Part shown: piece by piece, positions 11,771 to 23,944 of the stretch
Layout of the letters: each line of letters opens with the position of its first letter
How positions within the stretch are numbered: the first letter of the stretch is position 1
Source of the DNA: Euphorbia lathyris
Taxonomy: Eukaryota; Streptophyta; Magnoliopsida; Malpighiales; Euphorbiaceae
Assembly: GCF_963576675.1 (NCBI RefSeq)
Contig: NC_088910.1
Coordinates: 104,250,807-104,314,806 of the forward strand
Direction of reading: 5' to 3'
Length of the DNA: 64,000 nt
Notes under the pieces: generated by a model
Seen by the model: the letters and a program-made list of their open reading frames with translations, nothing else
Databases searched by the model: none
Told to the model about the DNA's origin: nothing
Program-made: the position numbers and the translations under genes

Positions 11771-12147
11771 CAACCAAAATAAAAATAAATTAGACATCCT
11801 AAACAACCGAAATTAAAGAATTTCTAAACAAAAACAACATATTGATAATGTCCAAATAAAATTATAAAATAGAAATCATAAAAAAAATTCCCAATTTAGC
11901 AATCTCTGTATAAATTATAAAACTGAATCTCAAAACAAAGTAAACAATGGCTAAATTAAATACTTAATTGAAAGTTGGAAGTTAGAAACTGAATGAGTGA
12001 AAATAAAAAATAATTGATGAATGATTTAGGGAATTTTCCCTTTTACTTAGGAGTAAAAAAATAATTTGGCATCTTCTCTTCTTTCTCCATATTTCGGACC
12101 ACACAAGAGAGAAAGAGAGAGAAGAGGCCCAAATGAAAATGGTTGTT
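11771..12147. other. AT-rich DNA, no gene seen
   Basis: This stretch holds A-rich sequence that could continue the interior of MITE copy 3, and a GA-rich segment near 12105-12125. No gene or bounded element was recognised. Confidence 0.45.
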
Positions 12148-12307
12148 AAAGGAAACAGATGGAAGGGCATTTTAGCCCTTTCCATCTGTTTCTTTTTTTT
12201 TTTTAATTAGAACCTACCCAAAACGACGTCGTTTTGGAAAGGTTCTAATTAAAAAAAAAAAAGAAACAGATGGAAAGGGCTAAAATGTCCTTCCATCTAT
12301 TTCTTCT
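12148..12307. repeat. Zero-spacer palindrome
   Basis: The centre lies between 12227 and 12228 in AAAACGACGTCGTTTT. The core arms 12168-12227 and 12228-12287 mirror each other with no spacer, no length offset and only a few mismatches, including a T12/A12 pair. Symmetry continues with more mismatches to about 12148 and 12307 (CAGATGGAAGG against CCTTCCATCT). It could be a foldback element or head-to-head transposon ends. Confidence 0.9.
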
Positions 12308-12343
12308 TCAGCGAAGAAGAAGACCACCATGGCTGGAGGGGCT

Positions 12344-12544
12344 CCTGGCGGAGCCAGGGTGGAAAACCCCATCCCTGGGGTTTTCCAACGGGGTCAGAGG
12401 GTCGACTGACCCTCCCCGCCCCCTCTGGCTCCGCCCCTGGGCTTATGGAGACTAAAATATATAGGCCCAACTGCAGCGATCCAACTCGCTGCTGAGTTGG
12501 ATGGGGGTACGGGGGCGGTAGCCCCTGTTGGGCCATCGGCCCAA
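12344..12544. repeat. Nested hairpin cluster, GC-rich
   Basis: An outer stem GCGGAGCCAG (12348-12357) pairs with CTGGCTCCGC (12425-12434). Inside it lie two hairpins: TGGAAAACCCCA/TGGGGTTTTCCA with a 4-nt loop (12360-12387), and GAGGGTC/GACCCTC (12397-12414). The layout is a three-way junction. Downstream are two more perfect hairpins: ATCCAACTC/GAGTTGGAT (12479-12502) and TTGGGCC/GGCCCAA (12528-12544), the last followed by a T run. Confidence 0.85.
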
Positions 12545-12761
12545 AATTTTTTTTTTTGGCCGATTAGGGTTTCAGACGGTTAGGGTTTAAGGAGTATAAA
12601 TGTAACATCTTTCTCTGTAATCCGTATCTCATTCATTATAGTAAATATCCTGGCTTGGTAGTGCTCCCACATGTAGTCATTCATATTGAGTGGCGAACTG
12701 GGTAAACAATTCTTGTGTGTTTGCTTATTTTCGTTTATCGTAATTTCAATTATTCCTAACA
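12455..12761 (+). mobile_element. Probable 3' part of a copia-type LTR (solo or truncated)
   Basis: The segment TATAAATGTAACATC, a run with CCCACATGTAG and GGCGAACTGGGTAAAC, then TTCTTGTGTGTTTGC and the end TTCCTAACA resemble the R/U5 end of many plant copia LTRs. The matching 5' end (TGTTAGGAA-type) was not found, so the left boundary is arbitrary and may lie further upstream, among the hairpins at 12344-12544. Confidence 0.45.
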
Positions 12762-12766
12762 AAAAG

Positions 12767-14696
12767 TAGAATTAATTCAATGATATCTGATATTTTCAAT
12801 TACAAATATTATATAATGATAAATGATAATTTTAAAAGATAGTTAACTGTAATAAAAAAATTTAAAGTTGTTTTTGTGTGTAATTTTCTCATTAATAATA
12901 ATAAGAATAATAATAATAATAATAAGAAGAAGTTTTATCAAAAAAATAATAATAAGAAGAAGGCGAAACCTTATCAATAATAATAATAATAATAATAATA
13001 ATTTTGTTAAAATAATAATAATAATAATAATAATAAACAACGATATCATCTTTATTTGCTTTCTTTTTGGGTACTACTATAGTGTATTTAAATCAGAAAA
13101 ACCAGTTAATTATATATCCAGAACGATCTAGGTATAGATAAGACGATTCAGGTTTTCAAATCTTTTATTTTAATATATATATAAAGTAATTTTTTCTAAA
13201 CATAATTATAATATTCATTTATGTCTAAAAGGATATTAAATAATATAATATTTTAATTAAAATGGATTAAAATTTCTATTTTAAATTTTTAAGTACAATT
13301 TATTTACTAACAACTCCTTATTTTTTATTTCACCTAAAGTCTAGGACAGATCCTATATATATCAATTTTCAAAAATAAATTGTTTTGAAGCACAAAATAC
13401 AAAATTTAAGATGCTGCAAATTCATAACGTGTAACGGAAACAATCAATTCATCTGTATTTCGATTAAATAGGGGGAGCAAAAGGTCAAACTCATTCAAAA
13501 CAATAAAAAATAATATCTGCAAACCAAATTCCATAACTGATGTGTATGAAAAAAAATGCAGAAAAATAAGAGAAGTCCATATAAAAAGCATAACCAGTAG
13601 ATATCAAGACAAACAAAAACGGATTCAGAATTCACTGACAATGAGTGCTTCGTGGCGGCCTCTTATAATTTATGAGTATTAAATTAATATTTTTATAGTA
13701 GTTTTACATAAACCATTAAAACCACGTACGCAATTTCCATAGAATTTTTAGTATTTTTCAGCTACCAATCGGTGCTTAAGCCCCTCTCTGCTCTCCTGAT
13801 CCGTCACTGAGGATAAACATACATAATACTCAATAATATGCAATTTTGTAGTGTTTTTTTTTATGTATATACATATGTGTTATAACATGACTCATATTTA
13901 CAGTAAAAATATCAAGATTCATGACTGAAAATCGTTAATTATATTTGAAATTGATTTAACTTGTCAACATTAAAGATAAAATTAAATTATTTTAAATGTT
14001 AAATGTAAAATTTATCAGAATAGTACTAGAACAGAGAAGAGAAACCCCTTAGACTACAATTTTTTTTTTATATTGGTTAAAAAGAGTCCTTTCTTATCCC
14101 AACCGAATAATTAAGGACTGTTTGGTTTATCTGTTGTTACGATTTGTTGTTTTTTTTTTTTTTTTGTTCAAAAAACAGAGATTCCATGTTTTTGTAAAAG
14201 TTATTTTTCATGTATAAAAAGATAAACAACAACTCTACTTTTCAATATGAAAAAGCAAACAGCCTAAATTACTAATTGTACAGCATGGTATTGCCAATTA
14301 CAATTTCAATTTCTATAATGACAAACTTAATTTAACACAAATCAAGGCACTCGGAGCAAATTAGGCATTGTTGGTTATATAAGTTAATTCATAAATTTAA
14401 TATATCTATACAGCATACTATGCTACATTCCAAAAGTAACTTTTTTTCCACTTATAATTGCTTCTATTTTATTCAAATTTTTTATTTTAAAATTGGGTTT
14501 CTAGAATTAGAATCTTTAGACGAGTACATTAATGATTGATAAACCAAAACGAACATGCGCTTTAACTAAAGATTATACGACCATTTCCATGCTCAATATT
14601 TGATCCAAATACGCTACACCTCCATTCCATTTTATTTGTCAGAACAATCTAAATTCCATTTTGTATCGTTTTTAGATTATTTTATGTTATAATAAT
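12767..14696. other. AT-rich DNA with microsatellite, no gene seen
   Basis: No gene is supported. A trinucleotide repeat lies at 12894-13046. The sequence ending CTCCTGATCCGTCACTG at about 13775-13808 looks like the terminus of a DNA transposon (inverse CAGTGACGGATCAGG), but no partner fits. A weak match to the Mutator-type MITE end lies at about 13925-14006. Confidence 0.5.
12894..13046. repeat. AAT/ATT trinucleotide microsatellite with AAG interruptions
   Basis: Several AAT runs are broken by AAG units and by a 19-bp segment that itself recurs (AATAATAATAAGAAGAAG occurs twice). Apparent Ile- and Asn-rich reading frames here are products of the repeat. Confidence 0.9.
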
Positions 14697-14850
14697 AAAG
14701 ACGTGGGTAAAAAAATGGCTAAAGAGTTTTGAATCTTCTCGTTATTGATGAGCGCCGCCTTCTCGCTTTTGACGAGCCTGTGACGTTCTCTTGATCGTTT
14801 TCCCCTATCATTATTGATTTCTTTCCCATATTTATCACTGCATCTTTGCG

Positions 14851-15901
14851 ATGGACTTGGATTTGGCATTCCAGAATCAGGTCACGCTTGCTGAAGAGGA
14901 TGTCGAAGCTGTCGTCCTGCCGATCGAAGACACTACCGAAACACCCCGCCCCTCTACCTGGAGCCTGTTAGGGCGCCTACTAACGGAACAGCCATTCCGT
15001 ATTCCTATTATGAAGAACACCCTAACTGACCTATGGAGACCTGCGAAGGGACTGTGCATCGCGGACCTAGGGCAAAACCTTTTTCGGTTCGACTTTTTTC
15101 ACGCGATGGAAAGAGACCGTGTCATTAAAGGGGGGCCATGGACGTTCAACACCCATTTGCTGATTATCAACAAGTTAGATGACACAGAGAATCCGATGGA
15201 GAAAGCACTGACCGAGACAGAATTTTGGGTCCAGGTTTACGAGCTGCTAGTTGGCTTCATGTCTGAAAAGGTGGCTGTCACTGTTGGAAACTTCATTGGG
15301 AAGTGGGTGGAGTCGGATGTGAATAACTTTAATGGTACTGGACGTACATATCTGAGGATCTGGGTTATGATTGATGTAACAAAGCCTCTGAAAAGAAAGA
15401 TGAAGATAAGTAAGCCTGGTAGTTCATTCTCTTGGATCCATTCTAAATACGAGAGGGTGCCGACCTTCTGCTTCTTTTGTGGCCGGATTGGACACGCCGA
15501 CAAATTCTGCAATGCCCTCTTGGATCTCTCGGATCCTGCTTCAGCGGAATTGGCGTATGGAACTTGGTTGAGAGCTCCAACCAGGAGAAATGCGGCTCCC
15601 CCCGCAGTTTAAGTATCTCATATCTGCCCCTCCAGCGCCGACGGGCCAAGTCTCCACAAAGCAGCAGCCCCCAGGGGCGGTAGCCAACCAGACACCCCAG
15701 GCTGCGAACCCTCCCGCACCTCAGGACGTCGAAGACGGGGAAGAAGAGTTAGTGGTGTCAGAAACTAAGCGTAGAAGGCAAGGGGGTAGCGAAGTAGACA
15801 TCGCGTCGATTTTGGCTGGAACCATGGATTGTGAAGCTAGTGGAGCTGAACAGGGTCAGAACCTAAAAAATTCCATATTTCAAGCGGGAGCTGGTGTCTA
15901 G
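14851..15901 (+). pseudogene. LINE ORF1 (DUF4283 + zinc knuckle), frameshifted
   Basis: The first 253 codons (14851-15612) hold a DUF4283-type domain (about residues 35-195, with FRFDFFHAMERDRVIKGGPW and a KWVESD block). A CCHC zinc knuckle follows at residues 207-220 (C-X2-C-X4-H-X4-C). This pattern is the usual nucleic-acid-binding ORF1 of plant L1 elements. A frame change near 15600 puts the Pro/Gln-rich tail in another frame, running to a stop at 15899-15901. The tail contains ETKRRRQGG, a basic patch. ORF2 begins 15 bases later. The start at 14851 is the first ATG after the target duplication and precedes the conserved part. It would package LINE RNA in the cytoplasm, but in this state it is probably not functional. 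Confidence 0.85.
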
Positions 15902-15915
15902 CCCCGCGATACATC

Positions 15916-18900
15916 ATGAGTACGATATGTTGGAACTATCGAGGCCTAGGCAACCCTCGAAGAGTTCGTTTGTTGAGTGAACTTGTGTCAAAGTTCAAGC
16001 CTGAATTTATTTTTATTTCTGAAGTTAAATGTAATCGGTCTAAGATTAAAATAATAAAATGTAAGCTTGCCTATGCTGGTCTTTTCTTTGTGGATCTTGT
16101 GAATCAGGGTGGTGGTTTAGCTTTGTTTTGGAAAACTCAGGGGGCTGCCCATTTGTTACGCTTTTCTAATAACTTCATCGATATATATGTGACTTTACCT
16201 GGTTTGCCGGAGTATCGATTAACCGGCTTTTATGGCTACCCCGAGCGTCATAGACGGAGAGAATCATGGCAAATGCTGCAAAATCTTCGTCCGCTTAGTT
16301 CTCTATCATGGACTATTCTTGGTGACTTTAATGATATGAGATTTCAGGAGGATAAAAGAGGCGGAAACCGACACCCTGTCTCACTCCTAAATGGTTTCTG
16401 TGACACATTGGATCAGTGTGGTTTATTTGAGGTTACTACTGTGGGTTACCGCTTCACTTGGGAAAAAGGCAGAGGTTCAAGGAACAGTATGGAGGAAAAG
16501 CTGGATTGGGTTTTTGCTGATACGCAATGGTTGAACTTATTCCCAGTGGCAATAGTTTACAATGAAGATGCTCACGCATCGGATCACTCGACTTTATGTT
16601 TAAAAGTTATTGCTGATACGGGGCGAGCTCAAAGGAGATTTCGCTTGGAAAACTCTTGGTTACGTGAGGAGGATTGTCGGGATCAGGTAGAATCCGCGTG
16701 GAATGAGATTGGTACAGCGAGTCTGTTGGCCAGACAGGATAGGTGCGCCGATAGGCTGTTCAGTTGGGGGGATAAAATCCGAAAGAAGTTTTCTAATCGG
16801 ATTAGAGAGTGCAAATATGAGCTACGGCTCCTGCGAAGGCGGAACGACCCCGTGTCTCAAAATAGTTTAACCAGTGTCAGAGAGGAGCTTGATGCGCTAC
16901 TGTTACAGAGGGAAGTCTTCTAGCGCCGAAGGTCTAAACAGCTATGGCTCAAAGCTGGAGATTTAAACTCCAGATTTTTCCACACCGCTGCGACTAATCG
17001 CTGGAAGAAGAATCTGATTGTCCGGCTGCGAGATGACAGGGTGCGTGGCTGGATTGGCAAACCAGCTTGAAGGACCACCTATTTGATCATTATAGTTCCT
17101 TATTCACCTCTTCTGGATCAGACGCGAGTGATATCCTTGTCCATGTTCAACCGTTTGTCACTCCTGCTTGTAACGAGGAACTGCTGCGTCCGTTTGAAGG
17201 CAGTGAGATCAGGTCGGCAGTGTTTAGTGTGCATCTTGATAAAAGCCCAGGGCCAGACGGCTTTAATCCGTGCTTCTACCAGAAACATTGGCACATTGTG
17301 GGTGATCAAGTAACACAGGAATGCTTAGAATGGTTAAACTCGGGTTCTCTACCACAGGCTATCCATGACATGACATTGGTTCTGATTCCAAAATCGTCAA
17401 ATCCCGAGACAGTTGCTGAACTTAGACCGATTGCTTTGTGTAACGTGATTTACAAGATTCTTTCCAAGGCTCTAGCAAATCGGTTGAAGAAAATTCTGCC
17501 TACAATAATTTCCCCTTACTAGAGCGCCTTTGTGCTAGGCAGATTAATTTCAGACAATGTTATGATTGCTTTTGAGGTAAACCACTACCTACGCAGAAAG
17601 ACTCAGGGACGTACAAGTTTTGCATCACTGAAATTAGATATGGCTAAGGCATACGACAGAGTAGAATGGGCGTTTCTGGAAGCAATGATGTTGAAGATGG
17701 GGTTCAGCCCAAGATGGGTTGAGCTAATCATGCAGTGTGTGAGTAATGCCTGTTATCATATTGTCAATGGTGCAAACACAGTGGGTCCTATAATTCCCCA
17801 ATGGGGGCTCAGACAATGGGACCCTATTTCACCTTACCTCTTTCTGATCTGTGCGGAGGGCCTGTCTGCGCTACTATCTCATCTACAGGCCCAGGGAAGC
17901 ATTCATGGTTGTCGAATAGCAAGGACTGCACCCGCTATCTCCCACCTATTTTTTGCCGATGACAGGTATCTGTTCTTCAGGGCAACGTCAGAAGAATGTG
18001 AGGCGATAAAACAGTGTCTAAATAAGTATGAAGCAGCTTCGGGGCAGAAGGTGGACTACTCCAAATCCTCTATTTCTTTCAGTCGAAACTATACGGTTAA
18101 TCAATGTAACTCTGTTAGTTCAATACTTGGGGTGGCACAACTTTTCGCTCCGGGGAAATATCTTGGTTTACCCTCTTTGATTAGATAGAGTAAGGTTGAA
18201 GTTTTCAACTTCCTGATTGATAAGTTTAGTAGAAGGATGAAGAGCTGGAAGACGAGATTTCTATCCCGGGCTGGTAAGGAAATTATGATTAAATCAGTGC
18301 TACAGTCTCTACCGTCTTATGTAATGAGCTTGTTCTTGATTCCTGAGATGCTTTGCGCGGACCTAGAGAAAATGATGAATTCCTTCTGGTGGGGTACATC
18401 AGGCTCTGACAGTAAAGGGATCCATTGGCAGTCATGGGAGAGGTTGTGTATTCCAAAGAAGCTGGGGGGAATGGGTTTTAAGAAGCTTCATCAATTTAAC
18501 CTCGCATTATTAGCCAAACAGGGCTGGCAACTTCTGACAAAACCAACAACCTTGGTGGCTCGTGTCTTCAAAGCCAGATATTATCCACACTCAAACTTCA
18601 GGGAGGCCTCGGTGTGTAATAATCCGAGCTACATCTGGTGTAGTATCATAACGGAAAAAAATTTAGTGATGGCTAAGACCCGGAGATTGATCGGAGATGG
18701 CGCGACAACGAACATATGGACTGATCCTTGGATCCCAGATGAGGCGAATCCGTATGTGGAAACGCCAAGAATTGCTCAGCTTTCGGGAGCATCAGTGGCT
18801 AGCCTGAAATCGTTGGATGATAATTGCTGGGATGAAGACCTGCTAGCCGACATCTTTAATCAGCATGATGTTAATTTAATCACATCTCTACCATTATCAA

Positions 18901-18925
18901 TGCGAAGGCAGGAGGATGCGTGGAT
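15916..18925 (+). pseudogene. LINE ORF2, endonuclease and reverse transcriptase part
   Basis: An AP-type endonuclease comes first (15916 to about 16620), with the motifs CWNYRGLGN, GDFND and SDHS. A reverse transcriptase follows from about 17067: KSPGPDGF, LIPK, LRPIALCN, SLKLDMAKAYDRVEW, and FADD at about 17955 as the catalytic motif. Breaks are a TAG at 16921-16923, a frame change near 17045, a TAG at 17520-17522 and a TAG at 18186-18188. After the thumb region the text runs to DAW, where the copia element has been inserted after TGGAT. The remainder resumes at 48581. The product would nick target DNA and prime reverse transcription there. Four breaks rule out activity of this copy. Confidence 0.9.
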
Positions 18926-20742
18926 TGTTGGAGTTTAGTGTCCTAAAGACAATTGTTTTAGGATATAAATATTAATGAATAAATTGTTTATTTAGTCATT
19001 TGTTTAATCAGATATATAGCATTAAAATGTAACTATATATAAAGGCACAAATCTTTCATAAAGAAAGTAATCCTAAGTTCATTTAAGTAGTTATAAAGTG
19101 TTCATACAAGCATGAAGTGAGACTATACTTTATAATAGACCAATAGACTTAAAATCAACCCAAGTCAAGTAATATGTTATAGGGGTTGGCATATTACTGT
19201 TGAGACTTGCATGTAACAGTGTTTTCTGTCGAGACAGAAAGCTGATCTCACAAGCTTTAGATATTTAGATATCTAGACAATTACATGGATCCGGTGAAGG
19301 AGTTCATTAGGATTGGGACCCGACTTGAGATAACAGAATGGATTAATTTATCTAAAAGTGTCAACTGTTCATCTCATTTGTATTAGTAGGTATAACTAAT
19401 CCTCAGACTCAAACATTCGTTAATTAGTGATTCTGGATTATGGAGTCTGGTACTTTGATTCTGTGCGAGCACGATCCAACAGATGAGAGCCTAGGGGGTG
19501 TGAGAGCAGGGTTGGGTATCACACAAAGTAATTGCAAAATAGTTAATGTCAGATTGAGCATTCGTCACTCCTGATAAATGGGAGATATATCCATATGGCC
19601 GCTTGTGGTGAATTAACTGAAATCCTTGCAAGGTGATAGAGTTAAGAGTAGAAATAGAAATTTCACTTAACTTATCTTTCAGAGTGAATTCAACCTGTAC
19701 AAGTAAAACGGACTCTTCGCTATATGTAACCTTGACACGTTCCATGGTTATAAGGAATTGACCAACAGGATATAGTTGATGAAAGATTGTATTATACTGC
19801 ACCTAATGCTGAAAGGTTAATGTCAGTTATCAACCTGACTTCTTAATTGCTCTGGAGGAATATCATAGGTTCTGCTAGTAACAGCTCGCGACGGTATTCC
19901 GTTATATACATGTTAGAATTAATCAGGATGAATTAATTTCAAAGGATATATACGGCTAGTGGCAATAAAGAACCTAATGGGTCGCATATGGGACTTGGAA
20001 CCAGAGGGCGAAACTGTAATTAGCGGGACACACTACATTGGCCGAAATTTAGAGTATTAATTAGGGATATTTAATTTGGTTAATAATTATAATTAGATTA
20101 TAGTTATAAATTAAATAAAAAGATTATCTGATAATATTAATTAGAGGTTTTAATGTGATTGAAACTCTAATTAATTATCCCTAACAATAATTAAATAATT
20201 AATTTGATTAATAATATTATCTAAATATAATTAGTTATTATTTAGATAATAATGAAGTGTTTATTTAATTATCTAATTAGTAATCCTATTCCGAATAAGA
20301 TTCTAATTATTTAATTACCTAACACAACTGGGATTAGGGTTTTGAGAAGTCTATAAATAGACTCCCTAATCCCATCTTTCGACCAACTCAAGAAGAAAGG
20401 AGGTGGAACCGTTCCGTCTTCGTCTCGACTAATTTACATTATTTCTTACTCTCTCTTTGATCTCGTATCGATTTCTGTTAGAGGCAATCATTGCGATTGC
20501 TATTATTAAGGTTGATTACTGATTAATTATTCTTTTCTGTGTTGTTTCTTTTGTTGTTCGTGATACACGGATTAAGATTTGTGGGCACTTCGTTTGCAAC
20601 TGTAGATAGTTCTTCAGAAAAGGTATTTCATTCTATCCCTCTTTATATGAAATAACAATGAACAGATCTTGGAAAAGGGAAATAGATAAAATAGATAAAA
20701 TTTTATAGTTCCGCTGCGCCTAGGCTTGTCTATTTTCCTTCA
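18926..20742 (+). repeat. 5' LTR of the copia element
   Basis: 1817 bp, TG...CA ends. It pairs with 46776-48575 and differs mainly by substitutions and one 17-bp length difference near 19482. A likely promoter TATA box, CTATAAATAG, is at 20351-20360, with the transcript start expected some 30 bases later. Confidence 0.93.
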
Positions 20743-20743
20743 T

Positions 20744-20755
20744 TGGTATCAGAGC
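20744..20755 (+). other. Primer binding site (initiator tRNA-Met)
   Basis: TGGTATCAGAGC follows the LTR by one base. It is complementary to the 3' end of plant initiator methionine tRNA and is the usual priming site of copia elements. Confidence 0.92.
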
Positions 20756-20756
20756 C

Positions 20757-23197
20757 TATGTTAATCTGTTATTTCATATATATAAATAAAAGGGTTTTTC
20801 AATCAGATTGAATAGATTTATTGTTAGGTTAATTAATAAATTTGATTTAGTTAATTTTTTTTTTTTGGTAGGAAGGGAAAGGAAAACAATTTGATTTAGT
20901 TAATTAATTTAAAGATAAATGGTTAAGATGAGATTAAGATGTTTTATGATTCGGTTAATTAACAAAGGTGTTTGTAGAATTAAACGGTTGATTAAAACGA
21001 TGTTTGTATATGTGATATACGTGTTTTATGGATTAAGGATTTTAACTGTTTGAATCGTTAAAAGAGTTAATTAGATTAATCTTTGAAAAATTAATTTTAT
21101 TAACGATTTAAGTGAAATGGTTAGAACTGATTAATTAGAAATATATTTGAAAAAGGTTATATATAATTATAAATCAGTTTATATATTATATATAAAAGTT
21201 TTAAATTAAAAATGTTTTAGTCTAAATAGAATTAATCGAAAAGTTCATTTGATTTAGTTAAAAGTTTTATTTAAAAAAAAATGAAAAGAAGGAATCGGAC
21301 ACAGTAGCAAATTGCTGCTGTGTCCAACCTTCCTTTGAAAAGGAGTTGTGCTCCAACTCTTCTAATTAAAAGAAGAGTTGGACACATCAACTCTTTTATT
21401 AAAAGAGTTGGGCGGCAGTGCTGCCTTTTGGCAGCAACGCTGCCCAATGGCGCGGATGCGATCCGCGACGGGTACAAACCCGGTTTTTCGTTCCCGTCAC
21501 GTTTATTTTACGTTTCTGAGTTTTTCAAATTATTTTAGTTTTTCAGAAAACTAAAATTAATATATATAGAATTAATTGATCCACATGATTTAATCGTTAT
21601 CTATTTTAAAATTGTATAGACTGAATTGAGTTGTCTAATTAAAGATATTTTGATACGGTTAATTAGACGAACTATTTCATTGATACAAATTTAAAATTTA
21701 GGAACAACGAATCAGCCCATATAAGTTTATTAATATATAATTGTTATAATTAATAAAAGAATATGGTAATTATATGTGTTTTAGTTTGATTTTGCAAACT
21801 GTTTTATGCTTAATGAATATACTTGATATATTAGTTAATCACGTTAAACAGTTTCGGTAAAATGGTTAAACACAATAATTTAATAATCTCTCGTCTTAAA
21901 ATTTTTGTATTTTGGAATTGATTTTGCAAAGTTATTTGATGTTTAATTATTTGTATGTGATACGGTTGAATTAAACACGTTAAATAATTTTGGTAAAATA
22001 ATTGAACACAAGTAATTAGTATTTTGTATAGTTATATTTTGACTGTCTAATTAAGTTTATATTTGATATATTTTAATTAGAATAAAATATAAATGATACA
22101 AAATTTAATTAAAGGTTAATTTGATAGTAAAGTTAGGTAAAGTTTTAATTTGATTAACTAAAATATTACATAAACAGTTTATGTAATCAACCAATTAAAT
22201 TTATTTAATTGAGTCTTTGCATGTTTGGAGTTATGGACATATTTGGACCCTCCATAATTGTTATTTAGTCTTTTGGTATTTTTGAAAATAGGGCCTGCGT
22301 GCCCTGCCTTATCTACTCTCTATTGTATTTCTCTTCTCACCTAAATCCCTTCAAATTAGTTGAAGTATTCTAAAGTAGTATAGAAATTAAATATTGTTGT
22401 AAATCAAGGCGCCAAGGAAAAGACGGAGGACCTGGAGGATAAATATGTAATAGTTAGTATTTACCCTAGGGTTGACCTTTTATTCCGTTTCTGGCTCGAC
22501 GGAATAATTTAGATAATATGTTCATAGCCGCCAATGTAAATTGTTTGTGTCTGATGTATGCTAAAGCAAATCAAGACTAGGTAAGATTATGAGACTTAAA
22601 ATAAAAATCTCTCACTAAACAAAAGTTAAGTCAATAAGCAAGTTATAAAATCAGTTGCCCCCCTAATATTATAATTCAGCCGGCAGTATCTGAGGGCCTT
22701 TGGGCGACTGAGAGTCTCAGGGCTTGGGGTCTTATGGATAACACCTGAATTATCGAAAAATGTTTTCACGAATATATAAGGTTAATGACTTAAAGTGGCT
22801 AAGAGTAATTGGGCAAGTCGTCTGGATTATTTAAAGCTATTGGGCAATATGGTTGGGATTAATATTAAAACATATTAGTTACTAATGTGGTTAGTAGCCC
22901 AACAACCTAGGAATCACATGGTTGATGTGATTGATTGCATGAATCTACCTATTAAGGGGAGTGAACTTGTTTGAGTCATTCAAGGTAAGCTTCACGAGGT
23001 AGGATCCTAACTCACTAAAGAGTTTGTAAAATTATTCGAATTAATATAGAGGGTTATTAATTTGGTAAAATAGTGGGAGCAATTTAAACAACTAAAGTCC
23101 TATATTTAAATTGTAAATGAATTAAACAAATGAATAACATCCGCCACTCTATCTCACTCTCAAGTTAAAGTAAAAACTCTGAATCATCATATCTAAA
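20757..23197 (+). other. Copia untranslated leader, non-coding
   Basis: About 2.4 kb between the primer site and the first gag codon. It is AT-rich except for the hairpin cluster at 21297-21467. No ORF with family resemblance was seen, so this is an unusually long leader. It may include decayed sequence or small insertions that I cannot delimit. Confidence 0.6.
21297..21467 (+). repeat. Run of five stem-loops in the copia leader
   Basis: Consecutive hairpins: GGACACAGTAGCAA with TTGCTGCTGTGTCC, one G-U pair (21297-21325); TCCAACTCTTCT with AGAAGAGTTGGA (21352-21382); CAACTCTTTT with AAAAGAGTTG, 10 bp perfect (21388-21410); an imperfect stem on GGCAGTGCTGCC (21414-21444); and CGCGGAT/ATCCGCG, 7 bp perfect (21451-21467). 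They lie downstream of the primer site, where retroelements often carry packaging or dimerisation structures. Confidence 0.8.
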
Positions 23198-23895
23198 ATG
23201 GATCTACATAATATTTTAACCGATAACAAATTGAAATAGTTCAAATTCACCAACTGTTTTGGCAAACTCGTAATTGTTTTGAGGATTCGAAATGATTGGG
23301 TATGTATTAAGATACATTGATACCTATCGTCAAAATTGTTTTGAAGTTCGAAAAGATTGGGTATGTATTAAGATACGCCGATACCCAATGTCCTTGTTGA
23401 TGATACTCCTGTCAAGAAAATTGATGTTTACAAGAAGCACCAATCAGATGACGAACGTACAGGATGTATCATACTTGCAGTTATGGCACTAGAGCTACAA
23501 AAGCAACGTGAGAACATGGATAGTATTCCATGGTTATGCACTTGGAGGAGGTGTTTTGAGAAACAGACTCAAATGCGAAAGCTATGAGATAGCGATGATT
23601 GTTTTGCTCTAAAATGCAAGAAGGTTCTTCTGTTGTGGCACATTGTGTCAAAATGATTGGTTACATCACTAAGTTTTCTAGTATTGGATTTGTGATGGAT
23701 AATGAATTAAGTGTCGACTTAGTTCTGCAATCCCTCCCAGTGATTTATTCATAAGTTCATCTCGAACTGTCAGATGAATAAACTCAGAGACCTCTCTAGA
23801 AGAGCTCTTGAATATGTTCAAGTCAGTTGAGCCCAAATCTTAGCAATAAAGGAGAATGTGTATCAGAAACTCTAGGACTCGTACATTCAGATGTA
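23198..23895 (+). pseudogene. Copia gag remnant
   Basis: Read with frame changes, it follows copia gag: MDLHNILTDNKL at the start, LELQKQ.ENMDS, MIGYITKFSSIGFVMDNE and LSVDLVLQSLP. Several stops and shifts break it. A 60-odd-bp tandem duplication (two copies of the phrase GATTGGGTATGTATTAAGATAC at about 23297 and 23361) adds another. The zinc knuckle and protease that should follow are missing, so a deletion lies near 23895-23945. The intact family member would form the capsid of virus-like particles in the cytoplasm. Confidence 0.8.
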
Positions 23896-23944
23896 TGTAG
23901 TCATATATCAACACAAGCAAGAGAAAGGTTCAGTTACTTCATTA

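Noticed and set aside
12528..12560. Hairpin followed by T run, like a bacterial terminator
   Set aside because: The DNA is eukaryotic; T runs and hairpins are common here and no gene ends at this point.
12843..13131. Ile/Leu- or Asn-rich reading frames on both strands
   Set aside because: They are translations of the AAT/ATT microsatellite.
11450..13808. A larger DNA transposon between GCGGAGCCAGG (about 11454) and the inverse of CAGTGACGGATCAGG (about 13808)
   Set aside because: The ends match poorly, no target duplication was found, and the interval would cross rather than contain the Mutator-type MITE fragment.
20744..20755. tRNA gene
   Set aside because: Only the complement of the tRNA 3' end is present, as a primer site; the same holds for 56967-56978 and 43396-43413.
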